Shown here piece by piece: positions 19,314-27,493 of a DNA stretch of 64,000 nt. How positions within the stretch are numbered: position 1 is the stretch's first letter; the number at the start of each line of letters is the position of its first letter. Source of the stretch: Planctomycetota bacterium (lineage in GTDB: Bacteria; Planctomycetota; UBA1135; UBA2386); NCBI GenBank assembly GCA_020848735.1, contig JADLHO010000219.1, positions 1 through 64,000 on the forward strand. Direction: 5' to 3'. The position numbers and the translations under genes are program-made. The notes under the pieces are model-generated. The model was given only the letters and a program-made list of their open reading frames with translations, was not told the origin of the DNA and ran no database searches.

Positions 19314-19559
19314 TCAGCCCTTCGCGTAGTAGTCCCGGTTGACCTGGGCGAAGTTCTTCCACTCCGCGGGCAGGTCCTCTTCGGCGAAGATCGCGCTCAC
19401 CGGGCACGCATCGACGCAGAGGGTGCAGTCGATGCAGTCGTTGGGGTTGATGTAGAGCTGCTGGTCGCCGTCGCCACCGTGGATGCAATCGACGGGGCAG
19501 ACGTCGACGCAGGCCTTGTCCTTGACGTCGATACAGGGCTGGGCGATGACGTGCGTCAT
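19314..19559 (-). CDS. fdxA: 7Fe ferredoxin ([3Fe-4S][4Fe-4S] type)
   Basis: An 81-residue low-potential electron carrier of the seven-iron class. C9, C17, C21 and C25 in the first half (PCIDVKDKACVDVCPVDC) and CIDCTLCVDACP in the second give the spacing of Azotobacter FdI-like or FdxA proteins. It is the first gene of a minus-strand group with the ThiF-like and desulfurase genes. It is the only ferredoxin in the window and therefore one candidate electron donor for the benzoyl-CoA reductase at 28807-33465, although known donors there are 2[4Fe-4S] ferredoxins. Confidence 0.92.
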   Translation of the reverse strand: MTHVIAQPCIDVKDKACVDVCPVDCIHGGDGDQQLYINPNDCIDCTLCVDACPVSAIFAEEDLPAEWKNFAQVNRDYYAKG

Positions 19560-19713
19560 GGGTCGTGGGTCCGTGGGCGCGCCGCTGTCCCGCGATCCTG
19601 CGGAACTGGGGGCGCGCCGGTTGGTCGCGGGGCGGAGCGTAGAGCGCGGCGCAGGAGAAACAAGCGCGGCGGCACCGTGCGCGAAGGGCCGCGCGATGCA
19701 CGCCGTGCCCGGT

Positions 19714-19798
19714 TGCGAGAGGAGGGACTCGAACCCTCACGGGGGGTGAACCCCACTGGGACCTAAACCCAGCGCGTCTGCCGTTTCGCCACTCTCGC
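19714..19798 (-). tRNA. tRNA-Leu (anticodon UAG)
   Basis: A class II tRNA of 85 nt. Acceptor arms are GCGAGAG and CTCTCGC with discriminator A. The anticodon stem CTGGG/CCCAG holds loop TTTAGGT, giving anticodon UAG (reads CUA/CUG Leu codons). It has a long variable arm (GGGGTTCACCCC) and T-loop GGTTCGAGTCC. No CCA is encoded (ACC follows the discriminator base). Confidence 0.95.
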
Positions 19799-19835
19799 GT
19801 GTCGGCCGGGCCCGGCTCGGCCTCGGCCATGACCC

Positions 19836-20618
19836 TCAGTGCTTGTCGTCGTCCTGCACGCGGACCGCCATCACGGCGAGGAGGTCCTTGATGCGCTCCT
19901 CGACGCCGTTCACGTTCGGCACGTTGTCGATGACGATCGCCTCCCGGGAAGTCGAGGGGTAGAAGATCAGCCGGCCGCTGCGCAGGAGGAGGAACTCGAA
20001 GAGGTCGTAGATCTCCTTGTTCAGGCGCAGGTTCGAGGTCGGCATGCGCGTGATGTCGCCGAGGTAGCCGTGGTGGTGCAGGATCTCGCGCGTGTTGATC
20101 TCGTAGTAGTTGAAGCGCGTGTTGATCATCACGCAGAGGAGCACGATCACGAGGAACGCGGTCGTCATCCCGTAGAACTGCGTGTTCATGCGGATGTCGA
20201 TCGAGCCGAGCACCATGCGGATGCCGCCGCCGATGTCCCAGGTCGAATCGGCCCAGCCGAGGCCGAGCAGCAGGGCGGCCACGATCGCGATCAGCGTGAT
20301 CGACTTGATGCGCGAGAAGTCGAACGCGAAGACCAGCAGGTTCAGGAAGAAGACCACCGTGAAGGTGTTGCCGAGCGTGCGGCTGCCGATCTCGACCGCG
20401 GCCGCGCTCCCCTCGGCCGGCGCCGGCGAACCCATCACGAGCTGCGAGATCCAGCAGATCAAGGCGCAGAGCATGGTCGGGTAGAGGAAGACGATCTTCG
20501 GCCAGGGCCGGATGATCACGCTGTCGGGGCGACCGTCGGGGCGGCTCTCCGGCCGACTCTCGGGCTTGGGTTGGGTTGGCGGCGCGACGGCAGGCGCGGC
20601 GGTCTCGGGCTGGCTCAT
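19836..20618 (-). CDS. Four-helix membrane protein with possible PH-like domain
   Basis: A 260-residue protein. The Pro/Arg/Glu-rich N-terminus (PKPESRPESRPDGRP) is followed by four predicted membrane helices: FLYPTMLCALICWISQL, FTVVFFLNLLVFAF, LIAIVAALLLGLGW and AFLVIVLLCVMI. The C-terminal 90 residues (NYYEINTREILHHHGYLGD, then SGRLIFYPSTSREAIVIDNV) have the look of a bacterial PH-type domain: strand pairs with a defined NTRE start and a late basic hairpin. The family is not certain. It is divergent from the NfeD gene across a 200-bp gap. Confidence 0.5.
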   Translation of the reverse strand: MSQPETAAPAVAPPTQPKPESRPESRPDGRPDSVIIRPWPKIVFLYPTMLCALICWISQLVMGSPAPAEGSAAAVEIGSRTLGNTFTVVFFLNLLVFAFDFSRIKSITLIAIVAALLLGLGWADSTWDIGGGIRMVLGSIDIRMNTQFYGMTTAFLVIVLLCVMINTRFNYYEINTREILHHHGYLGDITRMPTSNLRLNKEIYDLFEFLLLRSGRLIFYPSTSREAIVIDNVPNVNGVEERIKDLLAVMAVRVQDDDKH

Positions 20619-20780
20619 GGCGATTACTGGCCCTCTCTCCGGAACGGGTCCGGGTCGCTCGGTGATGCGGGCGGACGATCGTCCGCCGTGGTCGGGATGG
20701 GGTCAACGATGGGCCCGCGCGGTCGGGCGAACGCGGTCGGGCAATCCGTGGGGATCGAGGTTGGGTCGTCGCGGGCAAGG

Positions 20781-20788
20781 GCTACCAT
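20781..20788 (+). promoter_or_regulatory. GCTANNNT -10-like element (nfeD)
   Basis: GCTACCAT lies 30 nt before the ATG at 20819, with TTGGGT 16 nt upstream of TACCAT as a weak -35. It would drive the NfeD-FloA pair. Confidence 0.4.
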
Positions 20789-20818
20789 CGCCCTCCCGCG
20801 GAGCTGCGCGAACGAGTC

Positions 20819-22864
20819 ATGAGATCGAGGATTGCCAGGTGGTGGATCGTGGCGGCGTGCTGCGTCGCGCTCACGCTGTGCCCGCGAGCGCTGCCTGCCC
20901 AGGAGCAGGCGGCGCCGGACGGGCCGCGCATCGTCGTCGTGCCGATCGAAGGCGCGATCGACATCACGACCGTACGGCTCGTGCAGCGCGCGGTCTCGCA
21001 CGCGCGCGGGATCGCGGCGTCGCGGCTCGTCCTCGCCATCGACACGCCCGGCGGTCGCATCGATGCGATGCACGAGATCCAGATCGCGGTCGACGGGCTC
21101 CGCGGCGGTGGGGTGCGCACGAGCGCGTGGATCGCCCGCGACGCGCTCTCCGCCGGCGCCTATCTCGCGCTGTGCTGCGATGACCTCTACATGGCGCCGG
21201 AGGCGCGGATCGGCGCGATCACTCCGGTGATCGCCGGGCCGGGCGGCACGCTGCAGATCCCCGAGGACGACGCCCGCGCCAAGGCGCTCTCCGCGATGCG
21301 CGCCGACGTCCGCACCCTGATCGAGCGTCGCGGCAATCCGACGAGCGAATTGACGAGCCTCGCCGAGGCGATGGTCGACCCGCGGCTCGGCCGGATCTAC
21401 GAGGTGGAGACCGAGGGGCGCGACGGCCTCCAGCGCACCGTGATCCTCGACGAGGCCGCGCTCGACAAGCTCGCCCGCGAGGGCACGAAGGTGATCGCGC
21501 AGCACGCGCTCGGCGAGGCGCCGCTGACCCTGACCGGCGCCGAGGCCCTGCGCTTCGGGTTCGCCGGCGCGCTCCACCCGACCCTCGAGCAGCTCGTGCG
21601 CGAGGAATTCGGCGCCCCGGCGAGCGCGCTCGTGCGCGTCGAGCGGAACTGGTCGGAGCACGCGGTCGCCTGGCTCGAGGCGATCAAGCCGCTGCTCTTC
21701 ATCCTCGGCTTCCTGTTCCTCCTCGCCGAGCTCAAGATGCCCGGCTTCGGCGTGCCGGGCGTGCTCGGCATCCTCCTGATCGGGCTCGCGCTCTTCTCGA
21801 GCTGGCTCGTCGGTCTGGCCGACTGGACCGAGATCCTGCTCTTCTTCCTCGGCCTCGGCCTGATCGGCGTCGAGGCCTTCGTGCTCCCCGGGACCGTCGT
21901 CTTCGGCCTGCTCGGGTTCGTCTCGCTCGTGCTCGCGTTGATCCTCTCGCAGCAGAGCTTCGTGTTCCCCGCGAACGCGACGCAGGCCGAGATCCTGACC
22001 GGCAACCTGCTCGACCTGCTCTGGCTGATCCTCTTGCTCACCGCCGGCTCGGCCTTGCTCTGGCGGCTCCTCCCGCGCCTGCCCTACGTCAACCGCGCCT
22101 TGCTCGAGCCGCCCGCGCCGGGCGGCACCGGGGCCTCGACGCGCTTCGCCGCGGTCGACGCCGCGCGGGCCGCGCTCGTCGGTGCGTCCGGCACGACCTT
22201 GACCGAGCTCCGCCCGGCCGGCGTCCTCGAACTCGACGACGGCTCTCGCCACGACGTCGTCTCGCAGGGCGCCTTCGTCGAGCGCGGTCGCCGCATGCGC
22301 GTGATCGAGGTCTCCGGCAACCGCATCGTGGTGGCGCCGCAGGACGACGCGCAGCGGGGGGAGACCTCGCTCGGCCTGCTCTTCCTGCTGCTCGCCTTCG
22401 GCCTCGCGCTCGTCGTCGCCGAGGTGTTCTTCTTCTCCTTCGGCATGCTCGCGGTCGGCGCGGGCGTGGCGCTCGTCACCGCGATCTTCCTCGCGTTCAC
22501 CCAGCACGGGACGGGCTTCGGCCTGCTCTTCCTCGTGCTCGCGATCGTGGGCGCACCCCTCGCGATGCTCTACGCGTGGCGGCTGCTGCCGCGCACGCGC
22601 TTCGGCAAGCAGCTCATCCTCGATGCGCCGGACTCCGCGAGCGTGCGCGGCGCCGCGGCCGATGCGGGCCTCGCGGCGCTCGTCGGCCGCATCGGTCGCA
22701 CGAGCTCCCCGCTGCGGCCCAGCGGCTTCGCCGTGATCGACGGGCGGCGCGTCGACGTCGTCACCCGCGGCGAACCGATCGCGGAGGACCGCACCGTGCG
22801 CGTCCTGGCGATCGATGGCAATCGCGTCGTCGTCACCGAGGCCGGTGACCCGGCGCCGTCCTGA
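20819..22864 (+). CDS. NfeD1b-type membrane serine protease with two OB domains
   Basis: A 681-residue membrane protein. After a signal peptide (about 1-27) comes a ClpP-fold serine protease domain (35-240) with IDTPGGRID and S111 in ALSAGAYLAL. K156 is a candidate general base, as in PH1510-type Ser-Lys proteases. Several membrane helices follow (about 280-430 and 515-590). Unusually, two C-terminal NfeD OB-fold modules are present, one at about 440-510 (ending RIVVAPQ) and one at 620-680 (ending RVVVTEA), separated by helices. NfeD proteins pair with flotillin-like proteins in membrane quality control, and floA follows 60 nt downstream. Confidence 0.88.
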   Translation: MRSRIARWWIVAACCVALTLCPRALPAQEQAAPDGPRIVVVPIEGAIDITTVRLVQRAVSHARGIAASRLVLAIDTPGGRIDAMHEIQIAVDGLRGGGVRTSAWIARDALSAGAYLALCCDDLYMAPEARIGAITPVIAGPGGTLQIPEDDARAKALSAMRADVRTLIERRGNPTSELTSLAEAMVDPRLGRIYEVETEGRDGLQRTVILDEAALDKLAREGTKVIAQHALGEAPLTLTGAEALRFGFAGALHPTLEQLVREEFGAPASALVRVERNWSEHAVAWLEAIKPLLFILGFLFLLAELKMPGFGVPGVLGILLIGLALFSSWLVGLADWTEILLFFLGLGLIGVEAFVLPGTVVFGLLGFVSLVLALILSQQSFVFPANATQAEILTGNLLDLLWLILLLTAGSALLWRLLPRLPYVNRALLEPPAPGGTGASTRFAAVDAARAALVGASGTTLTELRPAGVLELDDGSRHDVVSQGAFVERGRRMRVIEVSGNRIVVAPQDDAQRGETSLGLLFLLLAFGLALVVAEVFFFSFGMLAVGAGVALVTAIFLAFTQHGTGFGLLFLVLAIVGAPLAMLYAWRLLPRTRFGKQLILDAPDSASVRGAAADAGLAALVGRIGRTSSPLRPSGFAVIDGRRVDVVTRGEPIAEDRTVRVLAIDGNRVVVTEAGDPAPS

Positions 22865-22924
22865 TCCCTCATCCCGACCACGTTGGCGTGGCCGGCGCAC
22901 GGCCCGCCTCACGGAGAACGACTC

Positions 22925-23971
22925 ATGGCCTTCCTCGCATCGATCCTCGCCCAGAGCGACACGAACATCCTCTACTGGGTGTTGGGCGCCGTCCTCCTCG
23001 TCGTCCTGGTCCTCGTCATCCTGCTGCTGAAGTTCGTCAACCTGTGGATCCAGGCGCAGCTCTCGAAGGCGCCGGTGTCGATCTTCCAACTCATCGGCAT
23101 GTCGCTGCGCAAGGTCAACCCGACGGTGATCGTGCGCGCGATGATCAGCTCGATCCAGGCGGGCATCCCCATCAGCGTGCGTGAGCTCGAGGCGCACTAC
23201 CTCGCGGGAGGCAACGTGATGCGCGTGGTGAGCGCGCTCATCGCGGCCGACCGCGCGAACCTCGGTCTCGACTTCCGGCGCGCGGCGGCGATCGACCTCG
23301 CCGGCCGTGACGTGCTCGAGGCGGTGCAGACCTCGGTGAACCCGCGCGTCATCGATTGCCCGGTGCAGGGCAAGATCGCGGCGATGGCGAAGGACGGCAT
23401 CCAGGTGCTCGCCCGCGCGCGCGTCACGGTCCGCGCCAACATCGAGCGCCTCGTCGGCGGTGCGACGGAGGAGACGATCATCGCGCGCGTCGGCGAGGGC
23501 ATCGTCTCGAGCATCGGTTCGTCGAACACGCACAAGGACGTCCTCGAGAACCCCGACTCGATCAGCCGCACGGTGTTGCACAAGGGTCTCGATGCCGGCA
23601 CCGCGTTCGAGATCCTCTCGATCGACATCGCCGACGTCGACATCGGCGAGAACATCGGCTCGCGCCTGCAGGCCGATCAGGCGGAGGCCGACAAGCGCGT
23701 GGCCCAGGCGAAGGCCGAGGAACGCCGCGCGATGGCCGTCGCCCAGGAACAGGAGCAGTCCGCACAGGTCATGGCCAACCGCGCGCTCTTCGTCCTCGCG
23801 GAGGCCGACGTCCCGAAGGCGATGGCCGACGCGCTGCGCAGCGGCCGGCTCGGCGTGATGGACTACATGAAGATCCAGAACGTCGGCGCGGACACGCGCA
23901 TGCGCTCCGAGATCGCGTCGGCCGAGGAGAAGCAGACCGGCCGTCCCGAGATCGGCGGCGAGCCGCGGTGA
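22925..23971 (+). CDS. floA: Flotillin-like protein FloA
   Basis: A 348-residue SPFH-type protein of the FloA (YqfA) family that organises membrane microdomains. A membrane-insertion segment near 17-37 (YWVLGAVLLVVLVLVILLL) is followed by the SPFH core (VSIFQLIGMSLRKVNP; ISVRELEAHYLAGG; ARVTVRANIERLVGGATEE). A Glu/Ala-rich coiled coil (ADQAEADKRVAQAKAEERRA) leads to a conserved C-terminal region. Length is normal (about 330). The ATG at 22925 follows CGGAGAACG, a plausible ribosome site; an upstream in-frame start at 22883 adds residues unlike the family. Coupled in order to NfeD, a common partner. Confidence 0.93.
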   Translation: MAFLASILAQSDTNILYWVLGAVLLVVLVLVILLLKFVNLWIQAQLSKAPVSIFQLIGMSLRKVNPTVIVRAMISSIQAGIPISVRELEAHYLAGGNVMRVVSALIAADRANLGLDFRRAAAIDLAGRDVLEAVQTSVNPRVIDCPVQGKIAAMAKDGIQVLARARVTVRANIERLVGGATEETIIARVGEGIVSSIGSSNTHKDVLENPDSISRTVLHKGLDAGTAFEILSIDIADVDIGENIGSRLQADQAEADKRVAQAKAEERRAMAVAQEQEQSAQVMANRALFVLAEADVPKAMADALRSGRLGVMDYMKIQNVGADTRMRSEIASAEEKQTGRPEIGGEPR

Positions 23972-24015
23972 GCGACCGGTCGTCTGCCGATCCTCGAGTG
24001 CCCTGAGGTCTCCGC

Positions 24016-24735
24016 ATGCCGCCACTCCTCCGCTGGATCTTCGACAACCCGATCATCCTGATCTTCGTGATCGGGTGGATCCTCTCCGCCGTCGCCTCCG
24101 CGCGGCAGGCCGCGCAACGCCGGGCGGCGCAGCGGCCGAGCGGACCGGACACCGCGCCGAGCGGACCGGTCACGATGCCTTCGCCGTCGGCGAGGACCAC
24201 GCGCCCGGCCGTCGAGACGAAGCCCAGCGCGGAGGAGATCGCCGCGGCGATCCGCCGCGCGATGGGACTCGAGCCGGCGACACCCGCGCGGCCGACGCCC
24301 GCTGCGCACAAGCCGGCGACCCCGGCGTCGCCGCCGCCCCGCGGCGAGCCCATCGACTACGACGAGGCGATCGAGCCCGAGGAGCGCAGCTACGAGGAGG
24401 CACCGCAGCGGCGCGCCGTCTCGTACGACGAGGTCGTGAGCGAACGGAAGGTCTACTCGTACGAGGAAGGCCGCCCCGTGCGTCGGCTCGTCGACGAACT
24501 CGCGAACAAGGCCGCGGCGGCCAAGGTGGAACTCGCGAAGCGCGAGACGCCCGGCGCCAAGTTGAGCGCGCGGCTCCTGACCACGCGTCTCGCGAGCGGG
24601 GACTCGCGCGCGCGGCGTCGCCGCGACGCGCACCGCATCCTCGACCTCGCGCGGCCCGCGAGCGCGTTCCTCGCCGCCGAGGTCTTCGGCCCGCCCGTCG
24701 CGCTGCGCGACGAGCCGCGCGGCCTCAGTTCCTGA
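24016..24735 (+). CDS. Hypothetical membrane protein downstream of FloA
   Basis: A 239-residue protein with one N-terminal membrane helix (IILIFVIGWILSAVAS), then a long disordered Pro/Ala/Arg region with acidic Tyr-Glu/Asp motifs (PIDYDEAIEPEERSYEE; VSYDEVV; YSYEEG), and a short helical C-terminus. No family is recognised. It lies 44 nt after floA on the same strand, so it is probably in the NfeD-FloA operon and may be a membrane partner. Its last 11 nt overlap the end of the convergent peptidase gene. Confidence 0.55.
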   Translation: MPPLLRWIFDNPIILIFVIGWILSAVASARQAAQRRAAQRPSGPDTAPSGPVTMPSPSARTTRPAVETKPSAEEIAAAIRRAMGLEPATPARPTPAAHKPATPASPPPRGEPIDYDEAIEPEERSYEEAPQRRAVSYDEVVSERKVYSYEEGRPVRRLVDELANKAAAAKVELAKRETPGAKLSARLLTTRLASGDSRARRRRDAHRILDLARPASAFLAAEVFGPPVALRDEPRGLSS

Positions 24736-26359
24736 TCGGCGCGGCGGGCGTCTCGCGGGCCTTGCCCTGCAGGCCGCTCCACTTCTCGGCGTCGATGCGC
24801 GGCCGTTGCTCCGCCTGCGCGAGCTCGAAGGCGAGGTCGTAGACGTAGGTCGCGATCCGCGCGAGCTTGCCGTAGTCGATGCGATCGACGGTGTCCGTCG
24901 GCTTGTGGTACTGCGGGTGGAAGCCCGTGAAGAAGAACGCGATCGGCACGCCCTGGCGCGCGAAGTTCCAGTGGTCGCTGCGGTAGAAGACGTCCTCGGC
25001 ATCCCACTCGAACGCGAAGCCCGCCCGCTCGTTCAGGGCGAGGCAGGTCGCGTGCAGCTCGCTCGAGAGCTTCTCGCTGCCGATGAGGTGCAGACAGTCG
25101 AGGTTGTCCTCGGCCTTCTCCTCGCCGCGCTCGCCCTCCTCGTTGCGGCCGATCATGTCGATCTGCAGTTCGGCGACCATCGCCTCGAGCGGGACCGTCG
25201 GATTGCGTGCGAAGTAGCCCGAGCCGACGAGCCCCATCTCCTCACCGCAGAAGGCCATGAACAGGATGCTGCGCTTCGGGCGCTGCGGGTTCTTCGCGAA
25301 GGCCTCCGCGATGCACATCAGTCCCGCGGAACCGGAGCCGTCATCGTCGGCGCCGAAGAAGATCGTCTCGCCGCGCTTGCCGAGATGGTCGAGGTGGCTG
25401 CCGACGCCGACGAACTCGTCCTTCAGCTTGGGATCGCTGCCGCGCAGGATGGCGAGGACGTTCCAGGCCGGGGCCTGACCGGTCTCGACCTCGATCGTCA
25501 GACGCACGTGGACGCCGTCGAGCGTGAACTTGCGCGGCAACGCGAGCTCGGCGAGGGGCTGTGCCTCGCCGAGCGCCGTGAGGAGCGCCTGCGCGTCGGC
25601 GAGGCGGACGATGCAGATCGTCGGCTGGTTGCCGCGCGCGGAGCCCGCGGGGCCGGCGGCCTCGCGTCCGGCGCGGGAGATCGGCTCGAAGCTCCCGGCA
25701 CCCTGCCAGGCGAGATCGTCGGCGAGTGCGACGAAGCGCCCGCCGGCCTGGTTGACCGCGCGCGCGAGGCGTGAGCGCGCCGCCATGCCGAGCCGCTGCA
25801 CGGCCCGCGCGTCGCCTGGCGCGGCCGCGTCCGGCTTGCGCACGAGAGCCACCACGACCGCGCGGTCCTTCAGGTCGAGCGCCTCGAGGTCCGCACCGTC
25901 GGGGTCGGCGGTGACGACCAGCGCCAGGGCCTGGTCGACCTTCGTCGCGGTGGAGGCATTGCCACGCAGGCCCTCGGCGACGCCGAGCGACCAGAGCGGC
26001 GTGTCCCCGCGCACGACCGCGAGCCCCGGTGCTGCGGGCTTCGCCTGCACCATCGTCCACGGGACGGCCTGGAAGTAGCTGCCGTCCGCCGCGCCACCTT
26101 CGAGTCCGAGTCGCTCGAAGTGGGCGCGCACGTATTCGGCGGCCTTCCGGTAGCCCTCCTGGCCGGTGCCGCGGCCTTCGAAGTCCGCCGAAGCGAGGAC
26201 GCCGAGATACTCGCGCGCGCGGGCCGGATCGATCGCGCGGGCACCTTCCGCGCGGTCCTGCGGCAAGGGCTTGCGCGGCGCGTCCTGGGCGCTGCCGCGG
26301 GGAAGCGCGCCGAGGGCGGCGCAGAGGATCAGACCGAAGCGGAGGCTCATACGCGTCAT
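24725..26359 (-). CDS. Secreted M28-family zinc aminopeptidase with PA domain
   Basis: A 544-residue exported peptidase (signal LRFGLILCAALGALPRGSAQ). A protease-associated domain (about 130-250) is followed by the M28 catalytic domain. Zinc ligands are visible in GSHLDHLG, FGADDDGSGSAG, FCGEEMGL (Glu base plus ligand), QIDMIGR and QYHKPTDT. The family removes N-terminal amino acids from peptides outside the cytoplasm. Membership is clear, substrate unknown. The start is the ATG at 26359. The stop overlaps the convergent hypothetical gene by 11 nt. Confidence 0.9.
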   Translation of the reverse strand: MTRMSLRFGLILCAALGALPRGSAQDAPRKPLPQDRAEGARAIDPARAREYLGVLASADFEGRGTGQEGYRKAAEYVRAHFERLGLEGGAADGSYFQAVPWTMVQAKPAAPGLAVVRGDTPLWSLGVAEGLRGNASTATKVDQALALVVTADPDGADLEALDLKDRAVVVALVRKPDAAAPGDARAVQRLGMAARSRLARAVNQAGGRFVALADDLAWQGAGSFEPISRAGREAAGPAGSARGNQPTICIVRLADAQALLTALGEAQPLAELALPRKFTLDGVHVRLTIEVETGQAPAWNVLAILRGSDPKLKDEFVGVGSHLDHLGKRGETIFFGADDDGSGSAGLMCIAEAFAKNPQRPKRSILFMAFCGEEMGLVGSGYFARNPTVPLEAMVAELQIDMIGRNEEGERGEEKAEDNLDCLHLIGSEKLSSELHATCLALNERAGFAFEWDAEDVFYRSDHWNFARQGVPIAFFFTGFHPQYHKPTDTVDRIDYGKLARIATYVYDLAFELAQAEQRPRIDAEKWSGLQGKARETPAAPIRN

Positions 26360-26390
26360 GGGTTCCTGCCCCGCGGCTGCGGGGCCGTCG

Positions 26391-26984
26391 TCAGAGGAGG
26401 CGACCCATACGGCGCAGGATCCGCTCGAGCCAGCTTCGAAGTCGGGGCGGACGTTCCAAGCTCGTCTGACGCTCGGGGTCGCCCGGTTCCGCCATGGGCC
26501 GGCGCCCGGCGCCGAGCAGCCGCGGCGCGCCCTCCACCGAGTCCCGCAGCGCGGCCAGGCTCGGTGCCAGGCCGAGCGCCCGCGTGAGGTTCGACCGCAG
26601 TCCCGCGAGGCGCGCGGGCGTCGCGTGCAGGGCGCTCGTCAGCGCGTCGCGTGCCGACGCGCTGCGCACCGTGAGCTCGGCCTCCGCGGCGCGGGTCAGG
26701 TCGCCCGCACCGGTGGCGAGCTCGCCGAACTGTCCCCGCAGACCCGCCGGCACGCGGGCGAGCTCGCGGCCGAATTCACCGAGGCCCTCGCCGACGCCGT
26801 CGACCGCCGCCGCCCCCCGCGAACCGACGCGTTCGAGCCGTGTGCCGAAGTCCTGCACCAGTTCCCGGCCGAGATGGTCCTCGGGCAGCCAGGCACAGCC
26901 CGCGAGCCCCAGCAGCAGGAGCTGCGTGGCGAGGCCGAGCGGGCGCGCGGGGGCGCGCTCCCGGCGAGGCGGATCGATGGTCAT
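26391..26984 (-). CDS. Hypothetical lipoprotein
   Basis: A 197-residue protein from the ATG at 26984, with a lipoprotein signal (ATQLLLLGLAGC, Cys at about 30). The mature part is amphipathic helices rich in Gly/Arg/Leu (RGQFGELATGAGDLTRAAEA). No domain is recognised. A GCTATGCT element lies 40 nt upstream of the start. It precedes the M28 peptidase on the same strand with a 31-nt gap. Confidence 0.5.
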   Translation of the reverse strand: MTIDPPRRERAPARPLGLATQLLLLGLAGCAWLPEDHLGRELVQDFGTRLERVGSRGAAAVDGVGEGLGEFGRELARVPAGLRGQFGELATGAGDLTRAAEAELTVRSASARDALTSALHATPARLAGLRSNLTRALGLAPSLAALRDSVEGAPRLLGAGRRPMAEPGDPERQTSLERPPRLRSWLERILRRMGRLL

Positions 26985-27024
26985 GGCGTTCCGGCGGAGC
27001 GACGAGGCACGGATCGGCCGGCGG

Positions 27025-27032
27025 AGCATAGC
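27025..27032 (-). promoter_or_regulatory. GCTANNNT -10-like element (lipoprotein gene)
   Basis: Minus strand GCTATGCT, 40 nt upstream of the ATG at 26984 and just beyond the end of the Rrf2 gene. Likely promoter of the lipoprotein-peptidase pair. Confidence 0.4.
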
Positions 27033-27064
27033 GACCACAGTCGTCGACCCGGGCTGCCGCAGAT

Positions 27065-27484
27065 TCACTGCCGGGCGCGCGCACCGCGCACCAGCGTCTC
27101 CAGGCTGACCGACGCGAAGGTGCAGCGGAGCTGCTCGTCGACCTCGTCGAAGAGGCGGCGGAGCCGGCAATCGAGATGGCCGCGGCATTCGCCGCCGCCG
27201 CCGTCGTCGAGCAGGCAATCGCCTTCGCGACGCGGCGGATCGAACGCCGCGATGACGTCGAGGGTCGAGATCTCACCCGCGCTGCGCGCCAGCACGTAGC
27301 CGCCGCCGACCCCGCGCACGCCGCGCGCGATCCCCGCGCGCACGAGGGCCTGCATCACCTTCGCCAGGGCCGTCTCGGGGAGCCGGTGGAGCGCGGCGAC
27401 CTGGGCCACCGTCACCGGCCCGCTCGCCGCGGCCATCTCGAGCGCCGCGTAGAGGGCGTAGCGGGTGCTCTTGCTGTAGCGCAC
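27065..27484 (-). CDS. Rrf2-family transcriptional regulator with three cysteines
   Basis: A 139-residue winged-helix regulator (MRYSKSTRYALYAALEMA, typical Rrf2 N-terminus; recognition region LHRLPETALAKVMQAL; wing RGVGGGYVLAR). C90, C100 and C106 sit in the loop where IscR/NsrR-type members bind an Fe-S cluster, so it may sense redox state, NO or Fe-S supply. The start is a GTG at 27484. It lies 9 nt after the GNAT gene and is the last gene of the benzoyl-CoA region, making it the best candidate for an oxygen-responsive control of that operon. That link is an inference. Confidence 0.9.
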   Translation of the reverse strand: MRYSKSTRYALYAALEMAAASGPVTVAQVAALHRLPETALAKVMQALVRAGIARGVRGVGGGYVLARSAGEISTLDVIAAFDPPRREGDCLLDDGGGGECRGHLDCRLRRLFDEVDEQLRCTFASVSLETLVRGARARQ

Positions 27485-27493
27485 GACAGGCCT

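Noticed and set aside
20624..24025. 1133-codon minus-strand frame opposite NfeD and FloA
   Set aside because: Antisense shadow; NfeD and FloA are unambiguous on the plus strand.
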